Of a stretch of DNA of 64,000 bases, positions 1 to 7,268 are shown piece by piece; the stretch's first letter is position 1, and each line of letters starts with the position of its first letter. Both the position numbers and the translations under genes were made by a program. A model generated the notes under the pieces. The model saw only the letters and a program-made list of their open reading frames with translations, searched no databases and was not told the origin of the DNA. This stretch comes from Fibrobacter succinogenes (lineage in GTDB: Bacteria > Fibrobacterota > Fibrobacteria > Fibrobacterales > Fibrobacteraceae), in assembly GCA_902779055.1 (NCBI GenBank), contig CACZAD010000029.1, positions 62,001 to 126,000 on the forward strand, read 5' to 3'.

Positions 1-960
1 AACGCCGCAATCAAGAAGGCTGTCGAAGAACAGATGGACAGCTTCTTCCACATTTCTAACCTTTATCCGAACTTCCCGCAGGTGAACCTCGCTAAGGCTC
101 TCCTCGCTGCAACGGGTTTCGACAAGGCATTCTTCTGCAACTCCGGTACCGAAGCTAACGAAGGCTGCATCAAGTTTGCTCGTAAGTATTTCGATCGCAA
201 GGGCGAAAAGAACCGCCAGAAGATCGTGACGTTCATCAACAGCTTCCACGGTCGTACGTTTGCAGCCCTTTCTGCAACGGGTCAGCCGGCCATCCGCGAA
301 GGCTTTGGCTCCATGCCGGGTGACTTTGTTCATGTTCCTTGGAACGATGTGGCTGCCCTCAAGGCCGAAGTCAACAACGACACTTGCGCCATCATGCTCG
401 AATCTCTCGCCGCCGAAGGTGGCGTGATGACCGTTTCCGATGAAATGGTCGCTGCCATCAACAGCTTGAAGAAAGAATTCGGCTGCCTCGTGATTGTCGA
501 CGAAGTCCAGGCAGGTATGGGTCGTCTCGGCACATTCCTTGGCCTCCAGAAGCATGGCATTGATGCTGACCTCGTGTCGCTTGCCAAGGCTCTTGGTGGT
601 GGTCTCCCGCTTGGTGCAGTGCTCCTCCGCCAGAAGGTCGCTGACCAGCTCAAGGCAGGCGATCATGGCACGACGTTTGGCGGTAACCCGGTTGCTTGCG
701 CAGTGGGTCTCGCTGTCGTGAACCAGATTGCAAAGCCGGAATTCCTCGCCAATGTCGAAGCTCGCTCCGCTCAGCTCAAGGCTGGCCTCGAAGCGCTCCC
801 GGTCGGCAACGTGATTGCTGCCGCTCGCGACGAAGGCATGATGGTTCTCAGCGCTAAGGGCAACGTGCTCCGTTTGCTCCCGCCGCTGAACGTTTCCGCC
901 GCTGAATGCGACGAAGCGCTCGCTAAGCTTGAAAAGGCTTTTGCAACAGCTACAAAGTAA
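1..960 (+). CDS. argD: Acetylornithine/succinylornithine aminotransferase, 5' end cut by window edge
   Basis: Class III PLP-dependent aminotransferase. It would transfer an amino group from glutamate to N-acetylglutamate semialdehyde in arginine synthesis, in the cytoplasm. The frame is open from base 1, so the true start lies outside the window. Seen: the PLP-phosphate motif NSGTEANEGCIKFAR, the cofactor aspartate in VDEVQAGMGR, and the Schiff-base lysine in SLAKALGGGLPLGAV. About 319 residues are present; the family is usually near 400, so roughly 80 N-terminal residues are missing. The GGNPVACAV stretch before the C-terminal subdomain is intact. It could serve the equivalent lysine-pathway step, as many ArgD enzymes do. 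No other arg gene is visible. Confidence 0.9.
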   Translation, partial: NAAIKKAVEEQMDSFFHISNLYPNFPQVNLAKALLAATGFDKAFFCNSGTEANEGCIKFARKYFDRKGEKNRQKIVTFINSFHGRTFAALSATGQPAIREGFGSMPGDFVHVPWNDVAALKAEVNNDTCAIMLESLAAEGGVMTVSDEMVAAINSLKKEFGCLVIVDEVQAGMGRLGTFLGLQKHGIDADLVSLAKALGGGLPLGAVLLRQKVADQLKAGDHGTTFGGNPVACAVGLAVVNQIAKPEFLANVEARSAQLKAGLEALPVGNVIAAARDEGMMVLSAKGNVLRLLPPLNVSAAECDEALAKLEKAFATATK

Positions 961-970
961 GTCTAAAGTT

Positions 971-1062
971 GACCCCGGAATAAATCCGGGGTGACAGGCT
1001 TGCGCCTGTTTTGTCATGCCCGACCGTCATCCTGGAGCGTAGCGACGGGATCCATTATTTTC
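971..1062. repeat. Dispersed GTCAT-type repeat, two tandem elements
   Basis: Bases 972-979 (ACCCCGGA) and 985-992 (TCCGGGGT) form a perfect 8-bp hairpin flanked by GAC/GTC. From 1013 follows a second variant, GTCATGCCCG then GTCATCCTGGAGCG...GGGATCCATTA. The latter recurs at 34779-34858. Both belong to the hairpin repeat family found at about a dozen places in this window. Confidence 0.7.
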
Positions 1063-1101
1063 AATGCGGACATTTGGGCATCGCCATCTCGAAAAGATTG
1101 C

Positions 1102-1136
1102 AAAAAGACCTGGACTTTGTTCCAGGTCTTTTTTTT
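1102..1136 (+). terminator. Rho-independent terminator after argD
   Basis: Stem AAGACCTGGA / TCCAGGTCTT with a short CTTTGT loop, followed by a run of eight T on the plus strand. The A-run on its other side could let it act on the convergent diguanylate cyclase gene too. Confidence 0.8.
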
Positions 1137-1171
1137 ATGCTCGGAGCATTGTCGCTTTCCTATAACAAAAC

Positions 1172-1206
1172 CTTCCTACCGCCTACTTCCTACTGTCTAC
1201 TGCTTA
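1172..1206 (-). repeat. Heptanucleotide array at the stop codon of the diguanylate cyclase gene
   Basis: Read on the minus strand, the units are TGTAAGC, AGTAGAC, AGTAGGA, AGTAGGC and GGTAGGA. The TAA stop of the upstream gene (1204-1206) sits in register with the first unit. Similar arrays occur at six other places. Confidence 0.7.
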
Positions 1207-2328
1207 CATTCTCCCTTCTCGGGAGGCCTTCTTTTGCTGGTACATCTGCTTGTCGGCGGCGGCAATGACTTCGTCTTCGGTCTGTACGCCCGTAGTGCGC
1301 ACAGCAAAGCCGTATGCTGCGCTTTCGGAAATCCCTTGAATCTGGGATTCGGAAACATAAGCATCCAAGAATGCCTGGCATTTTTCCTGGTCGTATTTCG
1401 GCAAAATGACGAGGAACTCGTCGCCACCCGTGCGGATGGTTTCTGCCTCTTCGGGTACCATACCCTTTAAAAAGTGTGCAAAATTCCGTATGTATTCGTC
1501 GCCCTTTTTGTGCCCAAAATTATCGTTGATTCTCTTGAGGTGGTTCAGGTCGAATATCACGTAGCTGCACGGGAGCGTGCGCTTGAAATCATCGGGATTC
1601 ATAATGAGGTAGTTCTTGTTGTAAAAGCCCGTCATGGCGTCGTAGTAACTGAGCTTTTCGAACAACTTATGCGAAGTGTTTTCGCTGACCTGTAACCCTA
1701 CAAAAATGCACACAATTAAGATGGTGAGGGATAAAATGTCTATGCTGAGTTCTTCGGTCAAGGCGCCTATGGACCCCGCTATAAAGGGCCAAATGCAGTA
1801 AACTGCGAAAAGGATGAATGCTCGTTTGCCAAGCTGTTTGCGGTAATAGAAAATGTACGCGGTCATGATGATACCCCAGGTGCCGGTGGCAAGCCAGGAA
1901 ACTACGATTTCTGTGGCGCTCCATTCTTGAGTGAGGTCGTCTGATGTCAGGTCTACGCCTAGTTCCAGGAAAAATATGGCGAAGCAAAGTGCCACTACGA
2001 TTTTGCGAAAAGTTGGATTGGGTTCAATTTTCTTGTTTTCGAGGTAAGTGAAAACGTATTGCGAAAAAAAGTACACGCAGAGGGCGCTCGATAAAAAGTC
2101 GACGGTGTCTACAGCCAAGAACGCAGATGCAGACAACTCCCATTTGCTAATGTGGATGATCAAGTACGAAAAAATGACGCCAAGATAGGCGATGACCAAC
2201 CTGCTAAAATAGTGACGGAGTCTTCCGTTCCGCCAGTATTCAAAACGGAGGAGTACCAAAATGAGCAAAAAAATGGCAAGGCCAAAAACATCGAAACAAA
2301 TGTTGGCCACTTGAACGATATTATACAT
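1204..2328 (-). CDS. Membrane diguanylate cyclase (GGDEF domain)
   Basis: Makes cyclic di-GMP from two GTP. The first ~210 residues contain about seven hydrophobic helices, a MASE-like membrane sensor of unknown ligand. The C-terminal GGDEF domain carries an intact RTGGDEFLVIL active site near residue 302. No RxxD inhibitory I-site is visible five residues upstream of GGDEF, so product feedback may be lacking. The minus strand reads GGAGGG, ATG, ATG; spacing favours the second ATG (2328), with 2331 as alternative. It is a single gene facing argD. A heptad repeat array abuts its stop codon. No phosphodiesterase or PilZ gene is visible nearby. Confidence 0.88.
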   Translation of the reverse strand: MYNIVQVANICFDVFGLAIFLLILVLLRFEYWRNGRLRHYFSRLVIAYLGVIFSYLIIHISKWELSASAFLAVDTVDFLSSALCVYFFSQYVFTYLENKKIEPNPTFRKIVVALCFAIFFLELGVDLTSDDLTQEWSATEIVVSWLATGTWGIIMTAYIFYYRKQLGKRAFILFAVYCIWPFIAGSIGALTEELSIDILSLTILIVCIFVGLQVSENTSHKLFEKLSYYDAMTGFYNKNYLIMNPDDFKRTLPCSYVIFDLNHLKRINDNFGHKKGDEYIRNFAHFLKGMVPEEAETIRTGGDEFLVILPKYDQEKCQAFLDAYVSESQIQGISESAAYGFAVRTTGVQTEDEVIAAADKQMYQQKKASREGRM

Positions 2329-2409
2329 CATCCCTCCGTACTATAAGCTAGCAGACTCTTTAAATATAATGATTAATTTCAGCCTCCATTTTAAATTATT
2401 GGAGGTTTT

Positions 2410-3246
2410 ATGCGTTTTTTGGACTGTGCACTTGACTACTTAAAGAAAGATGCCGATGAACTCGCACCTTTGACGGTACGCACATATTACTGGAATTTGA
2501 AGAAAATTGCGCTTTTTGAACCGGGGCTCGAGTGCGAAGATGTGACTTCCGAGACGGTGCGGAATTACAAACGCCATTTGGAAACGCTCCACAATAAGGA
2601 AGCGACTGTGGTCAAGGCGCTTTCGGTGTTCCGCATTTTTTGCAACAAGATGAAGGCGGACGGTGTGATTCAAGGCGACCCGTTTGAAAATGTGAAAGTG
2701 GGGCGTGCCTACTCGCGTCGAGGATTCTTGACGGTGCGTGAGCTGAAGCAACTTTACGTGAATTATATGGATTCGCGTTTTGCCTTGACGCGGGCAGAAG
2801 ATGAAGTGATGCGCGTGTTCCTGTTCAGCTGTTTTACAGGGCTCCGCTACGGGGACTTGCGTTCGCTGGATGCCTCAGAAATTTTTGACTGGAAGATCCG
2901 TAAGCAAATGCACAAGACCGGCGAGGCGGTGTACATCCCGATTCCCGTGCAGGCGCGGTTGCTGCTCCCAAGTCCGCTAACGTCTGGGCGTGTGTTCCAT
3001 GTGGTGGACAATTCGACGTTCAATCGCACGCTTCGCAAAGGTGCGAAAAAGCTGGGACATTTCAAGCATGTCCATTGCCACCTGGCTCGACATACCTTTG
3101 CTACAACTTGCATCACGATTGGAATCCCGCTCCCGGCGACAAGCAAGCTCCTTGGCCATCGCAACTTGGATACGACGCTCATTTACGCCAAGTACGTCGA
3201 TACGTTTCTGGACAAAGAAATGAAAAAGTTCGACCGGCTGAAATAA
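2410..3246 (+). CDS. Tyrosine recombinase / phage-type integrase, solitary
   Basis: Site-specific recombinase of the lambda integrase/XerC-D family, 278 residues. An N-terminal SAM-like core-binding domain (about 1-100) is followed by the catalytic domain. The conserved catalytic residues are visible: Arg in FTGLRYGDLR, His-x-x-Arg in HLARHTFAT, the later His in LLGHRNLDTT, and the nucleophile Tyr near residue 259 in LIYAKY. Start chosen from GGAGG about 6 nt upstream. No excisionase, att repeats, phage genes or cargo flank it, so it may be a chromosomal recombinase (Xer-like or an invertase) or a relic of an integrated element. Base composition is like its neighbours. Confidence 0.85.
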   Translation: MRFLDCALDYLKKDADELAPLTVRTYYWNLKKIALFEPGLECEDVTSETVRNYKRHLETLHNKEATVVKALSVFRIFCNKMKADGVIQGDPFENVKVGRAYSRRGFLTVRELKQLYVNYMDSRFALTRAEDEVMRVFLFSCFTGLRYGDLRSLDASEIFDWKIRKQMHKTGEAVYIPIPVQARLLLPSPLTSGRVFHVVDNSTFNRTLRKGAKKLGHFKHVHCHLARHTFATTCITIGIPLPATSKLLGHRNLDTTLIYAKYVDTFLDKEMKKFDRLK

Positions 3247-3280
3247 AATGTCTTCGGCTTTGTGGTCATAAAAATTGTAC

Positions 3281-3310
3281 AAAAAAAACGGCCTGCAAAA
3301 CTGCGGGCCG
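3281..3310 (-). terminator. Rho-independent terminator
   Basis: Minus-strand hairpin CGGCCCGC...GCAGGCCG with a short loop, followed by eight T. It ends the leftward zinc-ribbon membrane gene that starts at 4175. Confidence 0.8.
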
Positions 3311-3332
3311 CTCCTGAAATTTAGAGATGCAT

Positions 3333-4175
3333 CTAGGACGGGTCTGCGTTTTGATTTTCTACATCGCGCTGGGCAATGAGTTCTTCAGCCTTGTGGTTTA
3401 CTTCATTGTTATAAAGCAATGTGTGCAATTCGCGTTCGTTGTTCATTGCTGCCCTTATGAGTTTTAAATTGCAGATGATGAAGATAACCCATGAAATGGC
3501 TCCAAGAAGCAAATAGGTCACTTCATTGTTGTTGTAGAAACTCACGAAATTGCAGATGGGCATGATGATGTTGATGGCGAGGTATCCATTCAGCATTTTG
3601 CTTGGGATGGGCTTTGCGTTGCCGCCTAGAATCGTTAACGTCTTGTTTTGACTTTTAAGCAAGTCTTTGAATATAAAATAATTCACAACAGGAATGAAAT
3701 AGCATAAAACGGCTCCCCATGGCGCAAAGAAGGTCTCTGTGAACGAACCCTGTGTTTTTTGAGCGTGGTAAATCCATACCCAGTTTTTCCAAGTGTACAC
3801 GCACGTGGGTATTGCTATAAAGAGCAAAAAACCGATCAGGATAAAACCTGCCAGAAAGAATTCATTGGACAGGGGAATGTTGACTTTTTGGCCTTCTATC
3901 CCGGCATTGATGGGTCCAAAAGTTTTTATTTCTACAAGGAGTAAAAGGATGTTCAAGACAATCGTAAATTTTGTCCACGATATGACGCTCTTTCCACGAT
4001 AGAGGTTGTCTAGCAGAGATTTTTCAAGTTTGGGGTCTACAAGTTTTTCAGGAGAATCCTTGTAAGAGTCGCAATAGAGTTCTGTCGGCGTGGGTTCGCA
4101 ATCTCTAGGCGCATCGCACCACAGACATTTCGGCATGTCGTCTTCGTATTCTCTTCCGCACTTTTTGCAAATCAT
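3333..4175 (-). CDS. Zinc-ribbon membrane protein, DUF4328-like
   Basis: Unknown function, 280 residues. The N-terminus is a short zinc ribbon with two CxxC pairs (MICKKCGREYEDD and KCLWC). Four to five hydrophobic segments follow, with a central PWGAVLCYFIPVVNYFIF stretch that recalls the DUF4328 family; this match is tentative. The start at 4175 is preferred over an upstream in-frame ATG at 4262 because AGAGG lies just before it and because 4262 lies beyond a terminator hairpin. A possible -10 TATAAT on the minus strand is at 4201-4206. Transcribed alone, it ends at a clear terminator. Zinc ribbons fused to membrane helices often occur in envelope or stress proteins, but no role can be assigned. 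Confidence 0.75.
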   Translation of the reverse strand: MICKKCGREYEDDMPKCLWCDAPRDCEPTPTELYCDSYKDSPEKLVDPKLEKSLLDNLYRGKSVISWTKFTIVLNILLLLVEIKTFGPINAGIEGQKVNIPLSNEFFLAGFILIGFLLFIAIPTCVYTWKNWVWIYHAQKTQGSFTETFFAPWGAVLCYFIPVVNYFIFKDLLKSQNKTLTILGGNAKPIPSKMLNGYLAINIIMPICNFVSFYNNNEVTYLLLGAISWVIFIICNLKLIRAAMNNERELHTLLYNNEVNHKAEELIAQRDVENQNADPS

Positions 4176-4215
4176 AATAACCTCTTGTGAACTAATTCGA
4201 ATTATAAAATACAAA

Positions 4216-4248
4216 ATAAAAAAGAAATGCCCGCACGTAGCGGGCATC
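4216..4248 (-). terminator. Rho-independent terminator of the radical SAM gene
   Basis: Minus-strand stem ATGCCCGC / GCGGGCAT with loop TACGT, followed by TTCTTTTTTATTTT. It lies about 90 nt after the stop of the radical SAM gene, with a heptad array between. Confidence 0.8.
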
Positions 4249-4300
4249 TTGTAATTGCGCAAAGAAAAGGTGTCTAGAGAGCGAGGCTATTTTTGTAGCA

Positions 4301-4339
4301 CTTCCTGTCTACTGTCTACTTCCTACTTCCTACCGTTTA
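4301..4339 (-). repeat. Heptanucleotide array at the stop codon of the radical SAM gene
   Basis: On the minus strand the units are AGTAAAC, GGTAGGA, AGTAGGA, AGTAGAC and AGTAGAC. The TAA stop (4337-4339) is inside the first unit. Confidence 0.7.
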
Positions 4340-5842
4340 CTCCTTGATCGTCGGAGCCTGTCTTGCGACCGGGGCGAGTTCACCGTGTTTGCGGAACAGG
4401 TGCTTCACGAGCGTGCCGAAGCCACGGAAAACGCGGTAGCGTTCACGCGGGTTCATAAGCGCCATGATGCCCTGACGGATGATGTAGCTCGGGCGCAGGT
4501 AGAATTCACGGCGGGCCTTGTCGCAGAAGTCCACGAGTGCCTGGCTTGTGAGTTCGCCACGCTGGATCGTGGTGCGGTGGAATCCGTCCTTGTCGAGCCA
4601 CTGGCTGTAATCCTTCGACTTGAGCGCTCCGCTTTCAAGAGCTTCCTTGTAGGCTTCAGTGCCGGGGTAAGCCATGATGGGGTAGAACTGTGCCGTGTTC
4701 GGGTTCAGCTTCTTGGCGTAGTCGAGCGTCATGCGGAGTGTTTCCGGTGTGTCGCCCGGGTTACCGACCATGAAGCATCCGTGAACGAGGAGTCCTGCCT
4801 TGCGGGCGTTCTTCGTAAATTCAATCGCCTTGTCCGTGTTCTTTACGCCCTTGTGGATCTTTTCGAGAACCTCGGGGGATGCGCTTTCGAAGCCCACGCA
4901 CATTTCACGGCCACCGGCCTTCTTCATGAGCTTGAGCAAGTCGAGCGGCACATCGGCACGGGCGTTGCAGCTCCAAGTAATCTTGAGATTGCGTTCAAGA
5001 ATCAAGTTGCAAATCTGACGCACGTGTTCGTGGCTTGCCGTAAACGTATCGTCTTCAAAGAAAACTTCGCCTAAATCTTCGAAGTTTTCCTTGATGTACT
5101 GGAGTTCGTCGACAACATCCTTCGGATCGCGGCGGCGGAACTTGTGGCCGTTGAGCGTCTGCGGAATCACACAGTAGCTGCAGTGGTTCGGGCAACCACG
5201 ACCAGACAAAATCACGATGAGCGGGTTCAGGTTTGCGCCGTAGAAATACTTCTTGTAGCAAGAGTAAAGGTGCTTGCGGTAGACCTTGGAAACCCACGGG
5301 ATTTCGTTCAGGTTCTCGATCTTCGGGCCTTCGGGCTGGAAGTCCACCTTGCCTTCGGCGGTGCGGTAGGCAAGACCTGCAAACTGACCAACAGGAGCGC
5401 CATCGCCACGCAGTGCGCGGACGAGGTTCCTACAGGTGTAGTCGGCTTCGCCAATCACCACGTAGTCCAAAGAAGGTTCCATTTCCATGGATTCGAGCGG
5501 TTCGGCCGTGGCGTGCGTGCCCATAATGGCTACCTTCACGTTCGGCATTTCCTGCTTGATCGCGTGGACCACCTTGAGGTCGTTCAAAATACTCGGAGTG
5601 CTTGTGCTGCAAATGACGAGTTCCGGGCCGAACTTCTTGATGCCCTCAAGCGTCTGGGGCAAGTCGAGTTCCATGGCTGGGCTGTCAATCAGCTGGATTT
5701 CGTTACCGTCGGCTTCGCAAACGCCGGCTGCATAGCTTAAAAACATCGGCCAGTAAAGGGTACTGGACTTCGTTACACATGGGGATCTGGATTCCCGACT
5801 GAACATCGGGTGGAAGGGGGGATTTAAAAAAGTAACGTTCAT
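4337..5842 (-). CDS. B12-binding radical SAM protein
   Basis: Radical S-adenosylmethionine enzyme of about 501 residues. An N-terminal cobalamin-binding-like domain (about 1-150) has a PELVICSTSTPS strand. The radical SAM core carries the 4Fe-4S ligand motif in GRGCPNHCSYC (CxxxCxxC). Later motifs FEDDTFTA and GNPGDTPETL fit B12-dependent methyltransferases or cyclases of the hopanoid/bacteriochlorophyll type. The substrate cannot be deduced. The start at 5842 (MNVTFLNPPF) is preferred to 5860 because the sequence MNVTFLNPP is a typical B12-domain beginning. No Shine-Dalgarno is evident; TATTTT sits 9 nt upstream. It is divergent from the MORN-like gene and stands alone. Confidence 0.85.
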   Translation of the reverse strand: MNVTFLNPPFHPMFSRESRSPCVTKSSTLYWPMFLSYAAGVCEADGNEIQLIDSPAMELDLPQTLEGIKKFGPELVICSTSTPSILNDLKVVHAIKQEMPNVKVAIMGTHATAEPLESMEMEPSLDYVVIGEADYTCRNLVRALRGDGAPVGQFAGLAYRTAEGKVDFQPEGPKIENLNEIPWVSKVYRKHLYSCYKKYFYGANLNPLIVILSGRGCPNHCSYCVIPQTLNGHKFRRRDPKDVVDELQYIKENFEDLGEVFFEDDTFTASHEHVRQICNLILERNLKITWSCNARADVPLDLLKLMKKAGGREMCVGFESASPEVLEKIHKGVKNTDKAIEFTKNARKAGLLVHGCFMVGNPGDTPETLRMTLDYAKKLNPNTAQFYPIMAYPGTEAYKEALESGALKSKDYSQWLDKDGFHRTTIQRGELTSQALVDFCDKARREFYLRPSYIIRQGIMALMNPRERYRVFRGFGTLVKHLFRKHGELAPVARQAPTIKE

Positions 5843-5892
5843 GACGCTCACAAAATACATAATATGAATGGATTATGCTACATTATAATGCT

Positions 5893-6504
5893 ATGAAAAA
5901 GCTTTTTTGCACGTTTTTTACGTCTATAGTGATGGTCGGCACGGCTTTGGCGGCGCCTCAGGCGGCGCCTCGGGCTTTAGACACTGTCCGGACGACGTTT
6001 GATGATGGTCGTGTTGCCCGTATGTATACTGTCCTCAGGGGGACGGACGTGCGCGAAGGAATGGCTCTTTCGTACCACCCCAATGGAAAACTTGCCATCG
6101 AGGCTCCGTACAAGAACGGCAAACTGGATGGTGTATTCCGAGCTTTCAACGAAAACGGCACGCTTCGCGAGACCATCGGGTACAAGGATGGCGAAGAAGA
6201 AGGCTTTAGCGTCCGCTATTACGAAAACGGAAAAAAGAAAAGCCGCGAAGTCTATCGTCGCGGCGTATTAAACGGAGTTTCGGAAGACTGGGACGAAAAC
6301 GGAAAGTTGCGTCGTCAGATTCCTTACGAGAACGGCCAAATTCATGGCGTCGTGAAAATCTTCAACGAAATGGGCCAAATTCAGGAAGATATGAATTTTG
6401 TTCGTGGACTTCGTGAAGGGGCCTATCGCCGGTACAGTTTTGGCAAACTCGATTTCGAAGCGGTATTCCAGAATAACCGCTGCGTCAAGAACTGCAATTT
6501 CTAG
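5893..6504 (+). CDS. Secreted MORN-variant repeat protein
   Basis: About 203 residues with a signal peptide (MKKLFCTFF...ALA). It then has about six tandem repeats of ~23 residues of the form NENGxLRETIGYKDGxxEG, the MORN_2 variant (PF07661). Databases often call such proteins 'YwqK family antitoxin', but there is no toxin partner here and the export signal argues for an envelope role. The start at 5893 is chosen because it begins the signal peptide; an upstream ATG at 5875 would add six residues. TACATT (5879-5884) lies 8 nt before the ATG, fitting a leaderless start. Its end overlaps the convergent DedA gene by 4 nt. Confidence 0.75.
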   Translation: MKKLFCTFFTSIVMVGTALAAPQAAPRALDTVRTTFDDGRVARMYTVLRGTDVREGMALSYHPNGKLAIEAPYKNGKLDGVFRAFNENGTLRETIGYKDGEEEGFSVRYYENGKKKSREVYRRGVLNGVSEDWDENGKLRRQIPYENGQIHGVVKIFNEMGQIQEDMNFVRGLREGAYRRYSFGKLDFEAVFQNNRCVKNCNF

Positions 6505-7250
6505 CGCTTTTTAACGGCGTTCCAAACCATGTAACCGATGAAGAGTACGCCGAAGCCGAGCAGCGCGATGGCGAGTTCGGAGTTGTACTTTTCGATGATG
6601 TCCTTTTGGCCGTGGGCAAAGTAGCCGAGCAGCGCAAGGACGCAGTTCCAGATGGCGGCTCCGAGGAACGTGTAGAGCGTGAACGGAGCGAGCTTCATCT
6701 TGGCAAGACCCGCCGGAATCGAAATCAGCTGGCGGATGACCGTGATGAGGCGGCCGACGAATGTCGAGATGGCGCCGTGTTCGCGGAAGTAGTTTTCGGC
6801 TTTTTCGACCTTTTCGACGTCGAGCAGTAAGAAGTGTCCGAGACGGCTATCGGCGAACTTATAGATGATGGGGCGGCCGAGAATCTTGGCGAGATAGTAG
6901 TTGATGTAGGCTCCGATCAAAGCGCCGAGCGTTGCGAAGAACACGATGAGCGCGATGTTGAGCCCAGAACCCGGCTGCAAAGCCTTGTAGGCGGCGGGAG
7001 GCACGACAAGCTCGGACGGGAACGGAATAAACGAGCTTTCGATGGCCATCAAAAGCGTAATTGTACCGTAATTGAGGTTGTCGTTGTACCAGTCGATAAT
7101 CTGGTTGTAAATGCCGGTGGACTTTGCTGTGTCGGCGGCAGTGCTTGCAACAGCGCTCGCGGCATCTGCGGTTTGTGCGTCGGCAGCGAATGTAAAAGCG
7201 GTAAAGAGAAGGGCTAAAGCTACGGTTGTTTTAATGGCTGAATTTTTCAT
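6501..7250 (-). CDS. DedA-family membrane protein
   Basis: Inner-membrane protein of the DedA/VTT (SNARE-associated) family, 249 residues. The family acts as undecaprenyl-phosphate or phospholipid flippases and in membrane homeostasis. A signal-like N-terminus and a ~25-residue Ala/Thr-rich spacer precede the DedA core. Core motifs seen: ESSFIPFPSELVVPPA, and FVGRLITVIRQLISIPAG with the conserved Arg-Gly/Pro pattern. The N-terminal extension is unusual. The gene lies 18 nt after the PEGA protein gene, so it may be the last gene of that operon. A Bacteroidota-like -10 just upstream (7258-7263) also allows separate transcription. Confidence 0.85.
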   Translation of the reverse strand: MKNSAIKTTVALALLFTAFTFAADAQTADAASAVASTAADTAKSTGIYNQIIDWYNDNLNYGTITLLMAIESSFIPFPSELVVPPAAYKALQPGSGLNIALIVFFATLGALIGAYINYYLAKILGRPIIYKFADSRLGHFLLLDVEKVEKAENYFREHGAISTFVGRLITVIRQLISIPAGLAKMKLAPFTLYTFLGAAIWNCVLALLGYFAHGQKDIIEKYNSELAIALLGFGVLFIGYMVWNAVKKR

Positions 7251-7257
7251 TGGGACA

Positions 7258-7263
7258 AATTTA
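7258..7263 (-). promoter_or_regulatory. Putative -10 box of dedA, leaderless type
   Basis: TAAATT followed by TG on the minus strand (TAnnTTTG pattern), 7 nt before the dedA ATG. No Shine-Dalgarno is present. Confidence 0.45.
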
Positions 7264-7268
7264 GAAAA

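Noticed and set aside
961..1203. tRNA or other RNA gene in the larger intergenic gaps
   Set aside because: No cloverleaf pattern or T-loop-like GGTTCGAATC was found in any gap; the gaps hold repeats and terminators.
2410..3246. Integrase as sign of a prophage or integron
   Set aside because: No att-like direct repeats, phage genes or gene cassettes were seen on either side.
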